DNA of 47,381 nt from Blastococcus sp. KM273128 (GCF_021698975.1 NZ_SSXA01000024.1:1-47381); one strand, 5' to 3'. Shown: positions 7,243-15,796, counted from the stretch's first letter. A program made the numbers and translations. Notes: a model not told the origin generated them from the letters alone.

Positions 7243-8298
7243 TCAGCCGCCGATCGCCGACATCGGGCGGCTGGGCTGCAGGAAGGACGGGTCGTCGATG
7301 CCGTGGCCGGGCAGCTTCCCCAGCGTGGCGATCCGCCAGCGGTCGGCCAGCTCGGCGTCGGTGGCGCCCTCGCGCAGCGGCGTGCGCAGGTCGGACTCCT
7401 CGCGGGCGAACAGGCAGTTGCGGACCTGCCCGTCGGCGGTGAGCCGGGTGCGGTCGCAGGCGCCGCAGAAGGAGCGGGTGACCGAGGCGATCACCCCGAC
7501 CGTCGCCGGGCCGCCGTCGACGAGCCAGCGCTCGGCCGGCGCGGAGCCCCGCTCCTCGCTGTCGGGGGTGAGCTCGTGGGCCGCCGTCAGCCGCTCGAGG
7601 ATGTCCTCCGCGGTGACCATGCGCCCCCGCGTCCAGGCGTGGTGGGCGTCCAGCGGCATCTGCTCGATGAAGCGCAGCTCGTAGCCCTGCTCGAGGCAGT
7701 AGTCGAGCAGCGGGACGGCGTCGACGTCGTTGATGCCGTGCAGCAGGACGGCGTTGACCTTCACCGGGGTGAGCCCGGCGTCGCGCGCGGCGGCGAGCCC
7801 GGCGAGGACGTCGTCGAGCCGGTCGCGGTGCGTGAGCTGCTTGAACCGCTCCCGGTCGAGGGTGTCGAGGCTGACGTTGATGCGGTCCAGCCCGGCCTCG
7901 GCCAGCGCGGGCGCCGTGCGGGACAGCCCGATGGCGTTGGTCGTGAGGCTGACCTCGGGCCGCGGGCGGAGCGCGGTGGCGGCGGCGACGATGCCGACCA
8001 GGCCCGGGCGCAGCAGCGGCTCACCCCCGGTGAAGCGCACCTCGCGGATGCCCAGGTGCTCCACCCCGATGCGGACGAGGCGGGCGACCTCCTCGTCGGT
8101 GAGCTGCTCGACCTTGGGCAGCCACTGCAGGCCCTCGGGCGGCATGCAGTACGTGCAGCGCAGGTTGCACCGGTCGGTGAGCGACACCCGCAGGTCGGTG
8201 GCGGTGCGGCCGTACCGGTCGACCAGGCCGCCGGAGCCGGAGGCCACCGCGCCCACGCCGCGGCGGACCACGGGGTCGGGGAGGTCTGCGCCGGTCAT
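7243..8298 (-). CDS. moaA: GTP 3',8-cyclase MoaA (radical SAM)
   Basis: A 351-residue radical SAM enzyme for the first step of molybdenum cofactor synthesis, cyclising GTP with MoaC to cPMP. The N-terminal cluster motif is Cys44-x3-Cys48-x2-Cys51 in DRCNLRCTYC, followed by the SAM-binding FTGGEPLLRPGL. The C-terminal cluster ligands are in FCGACDRTRLT with a further Cys in VRNCLF. The chain ends in the conserved Gly-Gly tail (MSAIGG). ATG 8298 is chosen because a -10-like TACATT stands six bases upstream and family proteins start shortly before VDRYGR. No moaC, moaB/mogA or moeA is present in the window, so they lie elsewhere. Confidence 0.96.
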   Translation of the reverse strand: MTGADLPDPVVRRGVGAVASGSGGLVDRYGRTATDLRVSLTDRCNLRCTYCMPPEGLQWLPKVEQLTDEEVARLVRIGVEHLGIREVRFTGGEPLLRPGLVGIVAAATALRPRPEVSLTTNAIGLSRTAPALAEAGLDRINVSLDTLDRERFKQLTHRDRLDDVLAGLAAARDAGLTPVKVNAVLLHGINDVDAVPLLDYCLEQGYELRFIEQMPLDAHHAWTRGRMVTAEDILERLTAAHELTPDSEERGSAPAERWLVDGGPATVGVIASVTRSFCGACDRTRLTADGQVRNCLFAREESDLRTPLREGATDAELADRWRIATLGKLPGHGIDDPSFLQPSRPMSAIGG

Positions 8299-8304
8299 GG
8301 GCCG

Positions 8305-8310
8305 AATGTA
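8305..8310 (-). promoter_or_regulatory. -10 element for leaderless moaA transcript
   Basis: On the minus strand TACATT is followed by six bases and then the moaA ATG. No ribosome-binding site is needed if transcription starts at the ATG. The lack of a leader also argues against a molybdenum-cofactor riboswitch here. Confidence 0.5.
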
Positions 8311-8446
8311 GCCGCGCCGGGCGACACGTGGCGGGGCGGAATCGCGCGGGCGCCGCCGGGTCGCCGTTGCTACCGTGCCCTCGCCACCCGAGAGACCGGC
8401 GGAGGACGTCCCGCACTCGCCCGTGGCCAGGAAGCGCGAGAGAACC

Positions 8447-9685
8447 GTGTCGGCCCGCACCGTCTTCAGCCCGTACAGCCGCCTGTTCGCCGTCCCCGGG
8501 TCCGTGGCCTTCTCCCTGGCCGGGTGGGTGGGGCGGCTGCCCGCACCCATGCTCGGCCTGGGGGCGGTGCTGCTGATCTCGCAGGAGACCGGCAGCTACG
8601 GCCTGGCCGGGGCCGTCGCCGGCGCCCTCGCGCTGAGCTACGGCATCGCCGGGCCGCAGTGGGCCCGGGCCATGGACCGCCGCGGGCAGGGGCCGGTGCT
8701 CCGCCTGGCGATGGTCTGCTTCGGCCTCACGGGCGTCGCGTTCGTCGCCGCGGTGGTCGGCGGGGCGCCCCGCTGGAGCTGGTTCGTGCTCGCGGCGGCG
8801 GTCGGGGGCAGCAGCCCGAACATCGGGTCGCTGGTGCGCGCACGGTGGGCCGCGGCCCTCGACCCGGCCGGGCGGCAGACGGCGTTCGCCTTCGAGGCCG
8901 TCGTCGACGAGGTGGTGTTCGTCGTCGGCCCGCCGCTGGTCACCTTCCTGGCCACCCTCGTCGCCCCGCCCGTGGGATTCCTCACCGGCGTCGTCCTGGG
9001 GGCGGTCGGCGGGCTCTGGCTGGCCGGTCTGCGCGACACGGACCCGCCGCCGCACCCCGTTGCGGGGTCGGCCACCGCGCGCTGGTGGGCGGTGCTGACT
9101 CCGACCCTGCTGGTCGTCACCGTCACCTACCTGGCGGTGGGCACGGTGTTCGGCGCGATCGACGTCGTGGTGGTCGGCTTCGCCGAGGCCGAGGGCGCCC
9201 CCGCGTTCTCCGGGGTGGCGCTCGCCGTCTTCGCCGCGGGCAGCCTGGTGGCCGGGCTGGTGTACGGCCTCGCGCGGCTGCCGGGCACGCTGGCCTCGCG
9301 GTTCGTGGCGACGGCGGTCGCCTTCGGGCTGGCCGCGCAGCTCCTGTGGGGCGTCGGGTCGCTGGCCGTGCTCGTCGGCGGCGGCTTCCTCGCCGGGCTG
9401 ACCATCGCGCCGGTGCTGGTCTCGGGCACCTCGCTGGTGGAGTCCCGCACCGCGCCCGGCCTGCTCACCGAGTCGCTGGCCTGGACGATCTCGGGGCTCA
9501 CGCTGGGCGTCACCGTCGGCTCGGCGGTCGCCGGGGCCGCGGTGGACGCCTGGGGGGCCGAGACGGCGTTCGCCGTGCCCGCGGTCGCCGCCGCGTTCGT
9601 GGCGCTGCTCGCGCTGGGCGGGGCGGCGCTCGTCGGCGACCGGCCCGCACGAGCAGACCTGGTTGAGGACCGCACCACCGGGTAG
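8447..9685 (+). CDS. MFS transporter
   Basis: A 412-residue major facilitator with about twelve hydrophobic segments, starting with a short Ser/Arg-rich cytoplasmic N-terminus (FSPYSRLFAVPGSVAFSLAG). The loop 2-3 signature is present in degenerate form as GPQWARAMDRRGQG. The family is the drug-H+ antiporter-like type; the substrate is not readable. GTG 8447 is chosen because a GTG at 8375 overlaps a probable -10 box (TACCGT, 8371-8376) and so would not be transcribed; GTG 8432 is also possible. It is divergent from moaA and may be unrelated to molybdenum. Confidence 0.82.
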   Translation: MSARTVFSPYSRLFAVPGSVAFSLAGWVGRLPAPMLGLGAVLLISQETGSYGLAGAVAGALALSYGIAGPQWARAMDRRGQGPVLRLAMVCFGLTGVAFVAAVVGGAPRWSWFVLAAAVGGSSPNIGSLVRARWAAALDPAGRQTAFAFEAVVDEVVFVVGPPLVTFLATLVAPPVGFLTGVVLGAVGGLWLAGLRDTDPPPHPVAGSATARWWAVLTPTLLVVTVTYLAVGTVFGAIDVVVVGFAEAEGAPAFSGVALAVFAAGSLVAGLVYGLARLPGTLASRFVATAVAFGLAAQLLWGVGSLAVLVGGGFLAGLTIAPVLVSGTSLVESRTAPGLLTESLAWTISGLTLGVTVGSAVAGAAVDAWGAETAFAVPAVAAAFVALLALGGAALVGDRPARADLVEDRTTG

Positions 9686-9758
9686 GCGGGTGACGGGCCG
9701 ATCGCGCACGACCGACCGTGCGGCTCGCGGCCCTCCCCCGAACCGGAAGGATCAGCCT

Positions 9759-10598
9759 GTGGCCACCGTGCCCTCCATCGCCCTGAACAACGGCGTCGAG
9801 ATCCCGCAGCTGGGGTTCGGCGTGTACCAGGTTCCGCCGGAGGAGACCGCCGAGACCGTCGCGACGGCGCTCGAGGTGGGGTACCGGCACATCGACACCG
9901 CCGAGATGTACGGCAACGAGAAGGGTGTCGGCGAGGCCGTGGCCCGCTCCGGCATCGACCGCGGCGAGATCTTCGTGACCAGCAAGCTGAACAACGGCTT
10001 CCACCGCCGCGACGACGCGCTGCGCGCCTTCGACCGGACCCTCGCCGACCTCGGCCTCGACCAGCTCGACCTCTTCCTCATCCACTGGCCGCTGCCGGGC
10101 ATCGACGTCGACTACGTCGAGACCTGGAAGGCCATGGAGGAGATCTACCGCGACGGCCGCTGCCGCGCGATCGGCGTCTCGAACTTCAAGCCGCACCACC
10201 TGCAGCGGCTCTTCGACGAGACCGAGGTCGTCCCCGCCGTCAACCAGATCGAGGTGCACCCCTACCTGGCGCAGGACGACGTCCGCGCGTTCGACGCCGA
10301 GCACCAGATCGTGACCGAGGCGTGGTCGCCGATCGCCCAGGGCAAGGTGCTGGGCGACCCGGCCATCACCGGGATCGCCGAGCGCCTCGGCCGCACCCCG
10401 GCCCAGGTGGTCCTCCGCTGGCACGTGCAGCGCGGCGACGTCGTCTTCCCCAAGTCCTCCTCCCGCGAGCGCATGGAGGAGAACTTCGCGCTGTTCGACT
10501 TCGAGCTGGACCGCGACGACATGGCCACGCTGACCGGCCTGGACCGCGGCGAGCGCACCGGCCCCGACCCGGACAACTTCAACTACATCCCCGGCTGA
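9759..10598 (+). CDS. Aldo/keto reductase (AKR5-like)
   Basis: A 279-residue NADPH-dependent aldo/keto reductase with a TIM-barrel fold. The catalytic tetrad is visible: Asp46 in HIDTAEMY, Tyr51, Lys76 in VTSKL and His109 in LIHWP. Cofactor-binding parts are GVSNFKPHHL and the late FPKSSSRERMEENFALFDFEL. It resembles the 2,5-diketo-gluconate reductase/YvgN group, which reduces small aldehydes and ketones including methylglyoxal; the physiological substrate is not defined. GTG 9759 is chosen for the GGAAGGA eight bases upstream and for homology beginning at VPSIALNNG. It converges with the GntR gene, and the two 3' ends overlap by 16 bp. Confidence 0.93.
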   Translation: MATVPSIALNNGVEIPQLGFGVYQVPPEETAETVATALEVGYRHIDTAEMYGNEKGVGEAVARSGIDRGEIFVTSKLNNGFHRRDDALRAFDRTLADLGLDQLDLFLIHWPLPGIDVDYVETWKAMEEIYRDGRCRAIGVSNFKPHHLQRLFDETEVVPAVNQIEVHPYLAQDDVRAFDAEHQIVTEAWSPIAQGKVLGDPAITGIAERLGRTPAQVVLRWHVQRGDVVFPKSSSRERMEENFALFDFELDRDDMATLTGLDRGERTGPDPDNFNYIPG

Positions 10599-10984
10599 GC
10601 CCCGGTCGCGGCGCGCAGCAGGGCGGCGCGGACGACGGCCAGCACGGTTGCGTCGTCCACGCCGTCCTCGCGCGCCGCCCGCGCCAGCGACTCGGCGACG
10701 GCCCGCACCCGTTCGGGTGCGGGCCGTCCGCTGCTCCCGGCGGTCACGACGGTGCCCGTCCGGCGGCGGCTGGCCACCAGCCCGGCCTGCTCCAGCTCGG
10801 CGTAGGCCCGCGCCACGGTGCCAGCGGCCACCCCGAGGTCGGCGGCGAGCGCGCGGATCGTGGGCAGCCGCGCCCCGTCCGGGAGCTCCCCGGCGCCCAC
10901 GAGCGCGGCGACCTGGCCGCGGATCTGCTCGTAGGGCGGGACCGGGCTGGCGAGGTCGACGGTGATGCCGGGCGGGGAGCTCAC
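10583..10984 (-). CDS. GntR-family (YtrA-like) transcriptional regulator
   Basis: A 133-residue short GntR regulator. The winged helix-turn-helix spans about residues 12-80 (PPYEQIRGQVAALVGAGELPDG, LPTIRALAADLGVAAGTVARAY, LVASRRRTGTVV). Only a helical dimerisation tail of about 50 residues follows and there is no large effector domain, which is the YtrA subfamily layout. Such regulators usually control an adjacent ABC transporter or membrane protein. GTG 10984 overlaps the TGA of the upstream membrane-protein gene, so the two are coupled. A candidate target is the AT-rich site before that operon (11877-11902). Confidence 0.9.
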   Translation of the reverse strand: MSSPPGITVDLASPVPPYEQIRGQVAALVGAGELPDGARLPTIRALAADLGVAAGTVARAYAELEQAGLVASRRRTGTVVTAGSSGRPAPERVRAVAESLARAAREDGVDDATVLAVVRAALLRAATGAQPGM

Positions 10985-11859
10985 CGCAGCGGCGCCGGTT
11001 CGTCGGCCGGGACGCCGGGCGCCCGCAGAGCGCAGAGGACCACGCCGGCGAGGACGGCCAGCAGGCCGAGCAGGGCCACGGCGGTGCCGGCGGTGGCGAG
11101 CAGCGCCGTCCCGGTGTTCGCCCCGGCCGAGTGCAGGCGCATCCCCGCGATGAGCACCAGGCCGCCCGCCACGACGGCGGTCACGGCGGCGGTGGCCCGC
11201 AGCACCCGGTGCGCCGAGGCCCGGCGCAGCGCCGCCTCGATTCGCTCGTCCTCGGTGGCCACGGCCGGCCGGTTCGCGACGACCCACAGCGCCACCCCGG
11301 CGACGACCGCCAGCACCAGGAGGCCCAGCGCCGCCGGACGGCCGTAGAACAGCCCCGGGAACGGGCTGCCACCCGTGGCCCGCGTGGGGTCGGGCTGGAA
11401 GCGGAAGCTCCGGCCGTCCGGTTCGGCCGTCAGCGCCCCGGCCACCACGACGACCACGGCCAGCGCGGCGGCCACCGCCGTCGTGCGGACCAGCCACCGC
11501 GGTGCGGCGTCGAGCAGCCCGCGCCGGACCAGCCGGGCCCGGCGCACCTCCCCGCGCGGCCGCGGCCAGGTCAGCTCGCCCGCCGCCAGGACGGCGACGT
11601 GCACGACCCCGAAGGTGATCGGCACGAGGAGCACCGTGACGCCGAGCCCGCCCGGTGCGGAGTTGCCCACCTCCGCCTCGCCGACGACGACGGCCGCCGC
11701 CGCGCCGAGGAGGTAGGCGGCGGCGGTGGACCGGGCCGCGTGCACCCGGGCGGCGGCGACGGCGCGCTCCCGGCTCGGTGGCGAGCGGTGCGCGAGCGCG
11801 GTGCCGACGGCGACGGTCGCCAGCAGAGCGGTGAGCACCAGCAATGGGATCCCGGCCAC
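10981..11859 (-). CDS. Polytopic membrane protein paired with GntR regulator
   Basis: A protein of about 292 residues with roughly six to seven hydrophobic segments (LLVLTALLATVAVGTALA, a central VTVLLVPITFGVVHVAVLAA, then LVVVVVVAGALTA-like, LGLLVLAVVAGVALWVV, and two near the C-terminus). Between them lie short Arg-rich cytoplasmic loops. I do not recognise a family with certainty; it is loosely like DUF1648/SdpI-type proteins that travel with short GntR regulators. GTG 11859 is favoured because GGAGG sits six bases upstream; GTG 11871 in frame has its Shine-Dalgarno too close. The stop overlaps the GntR start. The locus once probably included the FtsX-type permease whose remnant faces away at 11934. 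Confidence 0.7.
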   Translation of the reverse strand: MAGIPLLVLTALLATVAVGTALAHRSPPSRERAVAAARVHAARSTAAAYLLGAAAAVVVGEAEVGNSAPGGLGVTVLLVPITFGVVHVAVLAAGELTWPRPRGEVRRARLVRRGLLDAAPRWLVRTTAVAAALAVVVVVAGALTAEPDGRSFRFQPDPTRATGGSPFPGLFYGRPAALGLLVLAVVAGVALWVVANRPAVATEDERIEAALRRASAHRVLRATAAVTAVVAGGLVLIAGMRLHSAGANTGTALLATAGTAVALLGLLAVLAGVVLCALRAPGVPADEPAPLR

Positions 11860-11876
11860 GCGGCCCTCCACTCCTC

Positions 11877-11902
11877 CATTGACTCAAGCGATTAGCACAA
11901 TG
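11877..11902 (-). promoter_or_regulatory. AT-rich operator/promoter candidate for GntR operon
   Basis: CATTG (11877-11881) and CAATG (11898-11902) bracket an unusually A/T-rich 26-bp segment in this very GC-rich DNA. It sits immediately upstream of the membrane protein-GntR operon and contains a -10-like TAATCG on the minus strand. YtrA-type GntR regulators often bind such sites over their own promoter. The inner symmetry is poor, so this is a moderate guess. Confidence 0.4.
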
Positions 11903-11933
11903 GGTCAGCGGCGGCCGGTCGTCAAGGGTCCTG

Positions 11934-12284
11934 GTGGCCACCGGTACCGCGACCGGGCTGGCGCTGACCGTTGCGCGACCGGACTTCGCCACCCTCGCCG
12001 CTCTCGGAGCCGCCCCGCGGACCCGCCGGTTCGTGGCGATGGGGTCGGCGGCGGTGATGGCCGGCGGGGGAGCGCTGCTGGGAGTCCTGATGGGGCTCGC
12101 GCCGGGGGTCGCGGTCGCCTACCCGCTGACCAGCATCGACTACGGGGCCGGCGTGAACCCGGTGGTCGACGTCCCGTGGCTGCTGCTCACCGGCCTCGCG
12201 GTCGTGGTGCCGCTGCTCGCCGTCGTCGCCACCGGGCTCGTCGTCCGGTCCCGCCTGCCGAGGTGTCGCGCCTGCCGGGGGTGA
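11934..12284 (+). pseudogene. C-terminal remnant of an FtsX-type ABC permease
   Basis: About 116 codons read as the last part of an FtsX/MacB-type permease: a transmembrane end (TGTATGLALTV), the conserved RPDFATLAALGAAPRTRRFVA coupling segment, a second membrane span (SAAVMAGGGALLGVLMGL), and a final span (WLLLTGLAVVVPLLAVVATGLVV). Intact family members run to several hundred residues and carry an N-terminal span, a large external domain and two further spans, all missing here. The frame starts right beside the GntR promoter without a plausible promoter or ribosome site, and the partner ATPase is absent. The C-terminus (RLPRCRACRG) also looks abnormal. The likeliest history is a deletion that removed the ATPase and most of the permease. 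A rejected alternative is a genuine small two- to three-span protein. Confidence 0.65.
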
Positions 12285-12315
12285 CCTCGGTCGACGTCCT
12301 CCCGCGCCGCAGGGG

Positions 12316-12347
12316 GTCCTCCCTCGGCGCAGACGGTGAGGGAGGAC
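12316..12347. terminator. Bidirectional hairpin terminator
   Basis: GTCCTCCCTC (12316-12325) and GAGGGAGGAC (12338-12347) form a perfect 10-bp stem with a 12-nt loop between the permease remnant and the convergent DUF3097 gene. There is no clear T-run, as is usual in these genomes. Confidence 0.6.
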
Positions 12348-12381
12348 GCTCGGGGGTCAGGTCACCTGATCGTGGCCGGGG

Positions 12382-13191
12382 TCAGTCCGTCGTCACGAAG
12401 TCGATGAGCTCCTCGACCCGGCCGATGAGGGCGGGCTCCAGGTCGGTCCAGGTGCGCACGCGGGCCAGGATGCGCTGGGCCCAGACGTAGCCGGTGTCGT
12501 CCTCCCAGCCCAGCCGGCGGCAGACGCCGGTCTTCCAGTCCTCGCCCTTCGGCACGGTCGGCCACGCCTTGATCCCGACGACCGACGGCTTCACCGCCTG
12601 CCAGATGTCGATGAACGGGTGGCCGACGACCAGGGCGTGCTGCCCGGTCACCTGCTCGGCGATGCGCGACTCCTTGGAGCCGCGCACCAGGTGGTCGACC
12701 AGCACGCCGAGCCGCCGCCCCGACGCCGGCCGGAAGTCCCGCACGATCCCGGGCAGGTCGTCCACGCCGTGCAGCGGCTCGACGACGACGCCCTCGATGC
12801 GCAGGTCGTGGCCCCACACCTTCTCGACCAGCTCCGCGTCGTGCTTGCCCTCCACGTAGATGCGCCCCTCGCGGGCGACCCGGGCGCGGGCGCCGGCGAC
12901 GTAGGTGGAGCCCGAGGCGCTGCGGGCCGGCCCGGCCGGCGTCACCGGCTTGGGGCGCACCAGCACCACCGGCCGGCCGTCGACCCAGAAGCCGGGGCCC
13001 AGCGGGTAGGCGCGGACGCGCCCGTGGCGGTCCTCGAGGTGGACGACGTCCTTCTCGCAGCGCACCACGGCACCCACGAACCCGGAGCTCGGGTCTTCCA
13101 CCACGAGGTCGCGCTCGGCCTCGACCTGCGGCACCGGCTTCTTCACGGTGCGGGGGTGGACCAGGTCGTCGTACGGCGAACGGGGAGGCAC
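12382..13191 (-). CDS. DUF3097 family protein (TOPRIM-like)
   Basis: A 269-residue protein matching the actinobacterial DUF3097 family in length and motifs. It has an N-terminal GFVGAVVRCEKDVVHLEDRHGR and a central RIYVEGKHDAELVEKVWGHDLRIEGVVVE, then LGVLVDHLVRGSKESRIA, ALVVGHPFIDIWQAVKP and WKTGVCRRLGW. The EGKHDAEL and LVDHL segments resemble the acidic residues of TOPRIM-type nucleotidyl-transfer folds, so a nucleic-acid role is conceivable but unproven. GTG 13191 is supported by TAGCGT on the minus strand (13203-13198) six bases upstream, implying a leaderless mRNA. Confidence 0.85.
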   Translation of the reverse strand: MPPRSPYDDLVHPRTVKKPVPQVEAERDLVVEDPSSGFVGAVVRCEKDVVHLEDRHGRVRAYPLGPGFWVDGRPVVLVRPKPVTPAGPARSASGSTYVAGARARVAREGRIYVEGKHDAELVEKVWGHDLRIEGVVVEPLHGVDDLPGIVRDFRPASGRRLGVLVDHLVRGSKESRIAEQVTGQHALVVGHPFIDIWQAVKPSVVGIKAWPTVPKGEDWKTGVCRRLGWEDDTGYVWAQRILARVRTWTDLEPALIGRVEELIDFVTTD

Positions 13192-13540
13192 GCGACGACG
13201 CTAGGCACGCCTCGCGCGCGGTCGTGGACGACGCGCCGGGGAGGTCGTGCCGGACCGATCCCGCACGACACGCCCGGGCAACCGGGCATGACGCAGAGTC
13301 ACGAATCGTCGGGCGGTCGGCGGGCGCGGTGCTGCTGCCCGCTGACCGCACAGACCCCGCTCGTGACCTGCGGGAATGGTGGATCCGGCGCGGAGCGCCA
13401 CCGTCCGGCGGCGGCGCATGCGGCACCGGGAGCGGGTGGCTGCGGCTGTTGATCTCGATCCGCTCGTTTCGCCGGGATCGTGCCGGTCACCCATCGGAGC
13501 GACGAACGTCACCCGAGCTCAGATAGGAGCGACAACGACG
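13192..13540. other. Intergenic region with divergent promoters
   Basis: This 349-bp gap separates the divergent DUF3097 and PRC-barrel genes. At its left edge it holds the leaderless DUF3097 promoter (TAGCGT, 13203-13198 on the minus strand). At its right edge AGGAGC precedes the PRC-barrel ATG. Short open frames inside are Arg-rich GC artefacts. I see no RNA gene, repeat or convincing stress-sigma promoter. Confidence 0.6.
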
Positions 13541-14395
13541 ATGATCGGCACCGAGACCATCAGCCGCGTGATCGGCCAGGACGTCTACGACACCGAGGGT
13601 CAGAAGATCGGGTCGGCCTCCGAGGTCTACCTCGACGACGAGACCGGCCAGCCGGAGTGGGTGACCGTCCGCACCGGGCTGTTCGGGACCAAGGAGTCCT
13701 TCGTCCCGATCCGTGACGCCGACCTGACCGACGACGGCCTGCGCGTACCGGTCAGCAAGGACCGCGTCAAGGACGCACCCAAGATCGACACCGACGGTCA
13801 CCTCTCCCCGCAGGAGGAGGAGGAGCTGTACCGGTACTACGGCCTCGGCACGGGGACCACCGGTCGGACCGAGACCACGACGACGACCGACACCACCGGC
13901 ATGGCCGGGACCGCGGGCATGGCCGGTACCGGCCGCACCGACGCCGGGTACACCGACACGGAGCGCACCGACGCCCGCGGCACGGTCGGCCACGACACCT
14001 CCGGCCCGACCACCGACAACGCCATGACCCGCTCCGAGGAGCGGCTGGAGGTCGGCACCCGCTCCGAGGAGGTCGGCCGCGCCCGGCTGCGCAAGTACGT
14101 CGTGAGCGAGAACGTCACCGAGACCGTCCCCGTCTCGCACGAGGAGGTCCGGGTCGAGCGCGAGCCGATCACGGACGCCAACGCCGGCAACGCCATGGAC
14201 GGGCCGGCGATCAGCGAGGAGGAGCACGAGGTCACCCTCCGCGCCGAGAAGCCGGTCGTCTCCAAGGAGGCCACGCCGGTCGAGCGGGTCCGCCTGGACA
14301 AGGAGACCGTCACCGACAACGTGCAGGTCGACGAGACCCTCCGCAAGGAGGAGATCGAGGTCGACGGCGCGGACGACACCAACCGGCGCATGTGA
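13541..14395 (+). CDS. PRC-barrel / DUF2382 (YsnF/AvaK-like) stress protein
   Basis: A 284-residue protein of two domains joined by a long Thr/Gly-rich linker. Residues about 5-95 are a PRC-barrel (VIGQDVYDTEGQKIGSASEVYL, then EWVTVRTGLFGTKESFVPI). The linker (about 105-165) is dominated by Thr, Gly, Asp and Met. Residues about 168-280 are a DUF2382 domain (RSEERLEVGTRSEEVGRARL, KYVVSENVTETVPVSHEEV, KPVVSKEATPVERVRL). This architecture is common in desiccation- and radiation-tolerant actinobacteria and is associated with general stress, but its mechanism is unknown. ATG 13541 is chosen for the PRC domain start and an upstream AGGAGC. It is monocistronic and followed by two hairpins. Confidence 0.93.
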   Translation: MIGTETISRVIGQDVYDTEGQKIGSASEVYLDDETGQPEWVTVRTGLFGTKESFVPIRDADLTDDGLRVPVSKDRVKDAPKIDTDGHLSPQEEEELYRYYGLGTGTTGRTETTTTTDTTGMAGTAGMAGTGRTDAGYTDTERTDARGTVGHDTSGPTTDNAMTRSEERLEVGTRSEEVGRARLRKYVVSENVTETVPVSHEEVRVEREPITDANAGNAMDGPAISEEEHEVTLRAEKPVVSKEATPVERVRLDKETVTDNVQVDETLRKEEIEVDGADDTNRRM

Positions 14396-14400
14396 GCGCC

Positions 14401-14468
14401 CCCCGGCCACGGCCGGGGAACCCCTGACGCGCGGCGGCCGACCGAGACGAGACTCCGGTCGGCCGCCG
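14401..14468. terminator. Tandem hairpin terminators
   Basis: CCCCGGCC-AC-GGCCGGGG (14401-14418) lies directly after the PRC-barrel stop. It is followed by CGGCGGCCGACCG (14432-14444) pairing with CGGTCGGCCGCCG (14456-14468), a perfect 13-bp stem with an 11-nt loop. They separate two convergent genes and can serve both strands. Confidence 0.75.
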
Positions 14469-14509
14469 TCGTCGTTCCCGGACGCCGGGGTCGTCGCGCC
14501 CGGGCGCGG

Positions 14510-15796
14510 TCAGTCGGCGAAGCAGGCCGTCAGGGCGCCGACCATCAGCGGGACGTCGCGGGCCGAGGCGAGCTCGCGGCAGGAGTGCATGCCGAGCATC
14601 GGGGCGCCGATGTCGACGGTGGTGACGCCGAGCCGGGTCGCCGTCAGCGGCCCGATCGTGCTGCCGCAGGGCAGGTCCGCCCGGGTGACGAAGGTCTGCA
14701 CGGGCACGCCCGCCTCGTCGCAGCGCTCGGTGAACCAGCCGCCCGACGCCGCGTCGGTCGCGTAGGCCTGGTTCGCGTTGACCTTGAGCACCGGCCCACC
14801 GCCGAGCTCGGGCCGGTGCGCGGGCTCGTGCCGCTCGGCGCGGGTCGGGTGCACGGCGTGGGCCATGTCGGCCGACACCAGCACCGAGCGCGCCAGCGCC
14901 CGCTGCGCGGCCTGCGGGTCGCCGGCATCGGTCGCGGCGGCGAGCCGGCGGACGACGTCCTCGAGGAAGCTGCCGCGGGCGCCGGACATCGAGCCGCTGC
15001 CCACCTCCTCGTGGTCGTTGCAGACCAGCACCTGCGTGCGCGCCCCGGCGGGGGCGGCCAGCAGCGCGAGCAGCCCGGAGTGGCAGCAGGCGAGGTCGTC
15101 CAGCCGCGGCGCCGCCACCCAGGTGCCGTCCGCCCCGGCGCGCGCCGAGGGCTGGGTGTCGGCCAGCACCAGGTCGGTGCCGACGACGTCGCCGAGCTCG
15201 ACGCCCGCCGCGTCGGCCAGCGCCTCGGCCAGGCCGGGCCCGGTGCCGAGGTCGCGGTCCCACACCGGTACCAGGTGCTGCTGCGGGTCGAGCGTCAGCC
15301 CCTCCCGGACGCTCCGGTCCAGGTGGATGGCGAGCGAGGGCAGCCGCAGCGGTGCCCCGTGCAGCCGGACCAGGGTGGTGCGCCCACCACGGAGCACCAG
15401 CCGGCCGGCCACGGTGAGCTCGCGGTCCAGCCAGGTGTGCCAGAGGCCGCCGCCGTAGGGCTCCACGCCGACGAGGCGGTAGCCGGACTGCCGGACCTCC
15501 CAGCGCGGGCGGACCTTGAACGTGGGGGAGTCGGTGTGCGCGCCGACCAGCCGCATGCCGGTCTCGGCGAGCGGGCCGCTGCCCAGGCGGAAGGCGATGA
15601 CGCTGCCGTGCCGGACGACGAAGTGCTGCCCGCCGGGGGCGGGCGCCCACGAGTCGGCCTCGGCGAGCTCGGTGAAGCCGGCCTCGCGCAGCCGGCGCAC
15701 GAGCTCGGCGACCGCGTGGGCGGGGGAGGGCGAGGCGTCGACGAAGGCGCGCAGGTCGTCGCCGAGGGCGAGCGCGTCGGGGGCGGCGGTCGGCAT
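14510..15796 (-). CDS. M18 family aminopeptidase
   Basis: A 428-residue zinc aminopeptidase of family M18 (ApeB/DAP-like), which removes acidic or neutral N-terminal residues in the cytoplasm. Conserved metal and catalytic segments are His87 in VGAHTDSPTFKV, the DDLACCHSGL segment, NDHEEVGSGSMSGARG with the paired glutamates, and MLGMHSCRELAS near the C-terminus. Length is normal and there is no signal peptide. ATG 15796 fits the family start (DDLRAFVDASPSPAHAV). It is divergent from the MoxR gene with 72 bp between. Confidence 0.93.
   Translation of the reverse strand: MPTAAPDALALGDDLRAFVDASPSPAHAVAELVRRLREAGFTELAEADSWAPAPGGQHFVVRHGSVIAFRLGSGPLAETGMRLVGAHTDSPTFKVRPRWEVRQSGYRLVGVEPYGGGLWHTWLDRELTVAGRLVLRGGRTTLVRLHGAPLRLPSLAIHLDRSVREGLTLDPQQHLVPVWDRDLGTGPGLAEALADAAGVELGDVVGTDLVLADTQPSARAGADGTWVAAPRLDDLACCHSGLLALLAAPAGARTQVLVCNDHEEVGSGSMSGARGSFLEDVVRRLAAATDAGDPQAAQRALARSVLVSADMAHAVHPTRAERHEPAHRPELGGGPVLKVNANQAYATDAASGGWFTERCDEAGVPVQTFVTRADLPCGSTIGPLTATRLGVTTVDIGAPMLGMHSCRELASARDVPLMVGALTACFAD

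Noticed and set aside
8299..8446. A molybdenum-cofactor riboswitch before moaA, or before the MFS gene
   Set aside because: moaA appears leaderless with a -10 box six bases before its ATG; no structured leader fits.
13460..13500. A SigB-type stress promoter (GTTT ... GGGTAT) before the PRC-barrel gene
   Set aside because: GTTT and GGGATC occur but only a few bases apart, not the 12-17 bp expected.
13201..13512. Minus-strand frame of about 100 codons in the gap before the PRC-barrel gene
   Set aside because: Extremely Arg-rich composition, no ribosome site and no resemblance to a protein family; judged non-coding.
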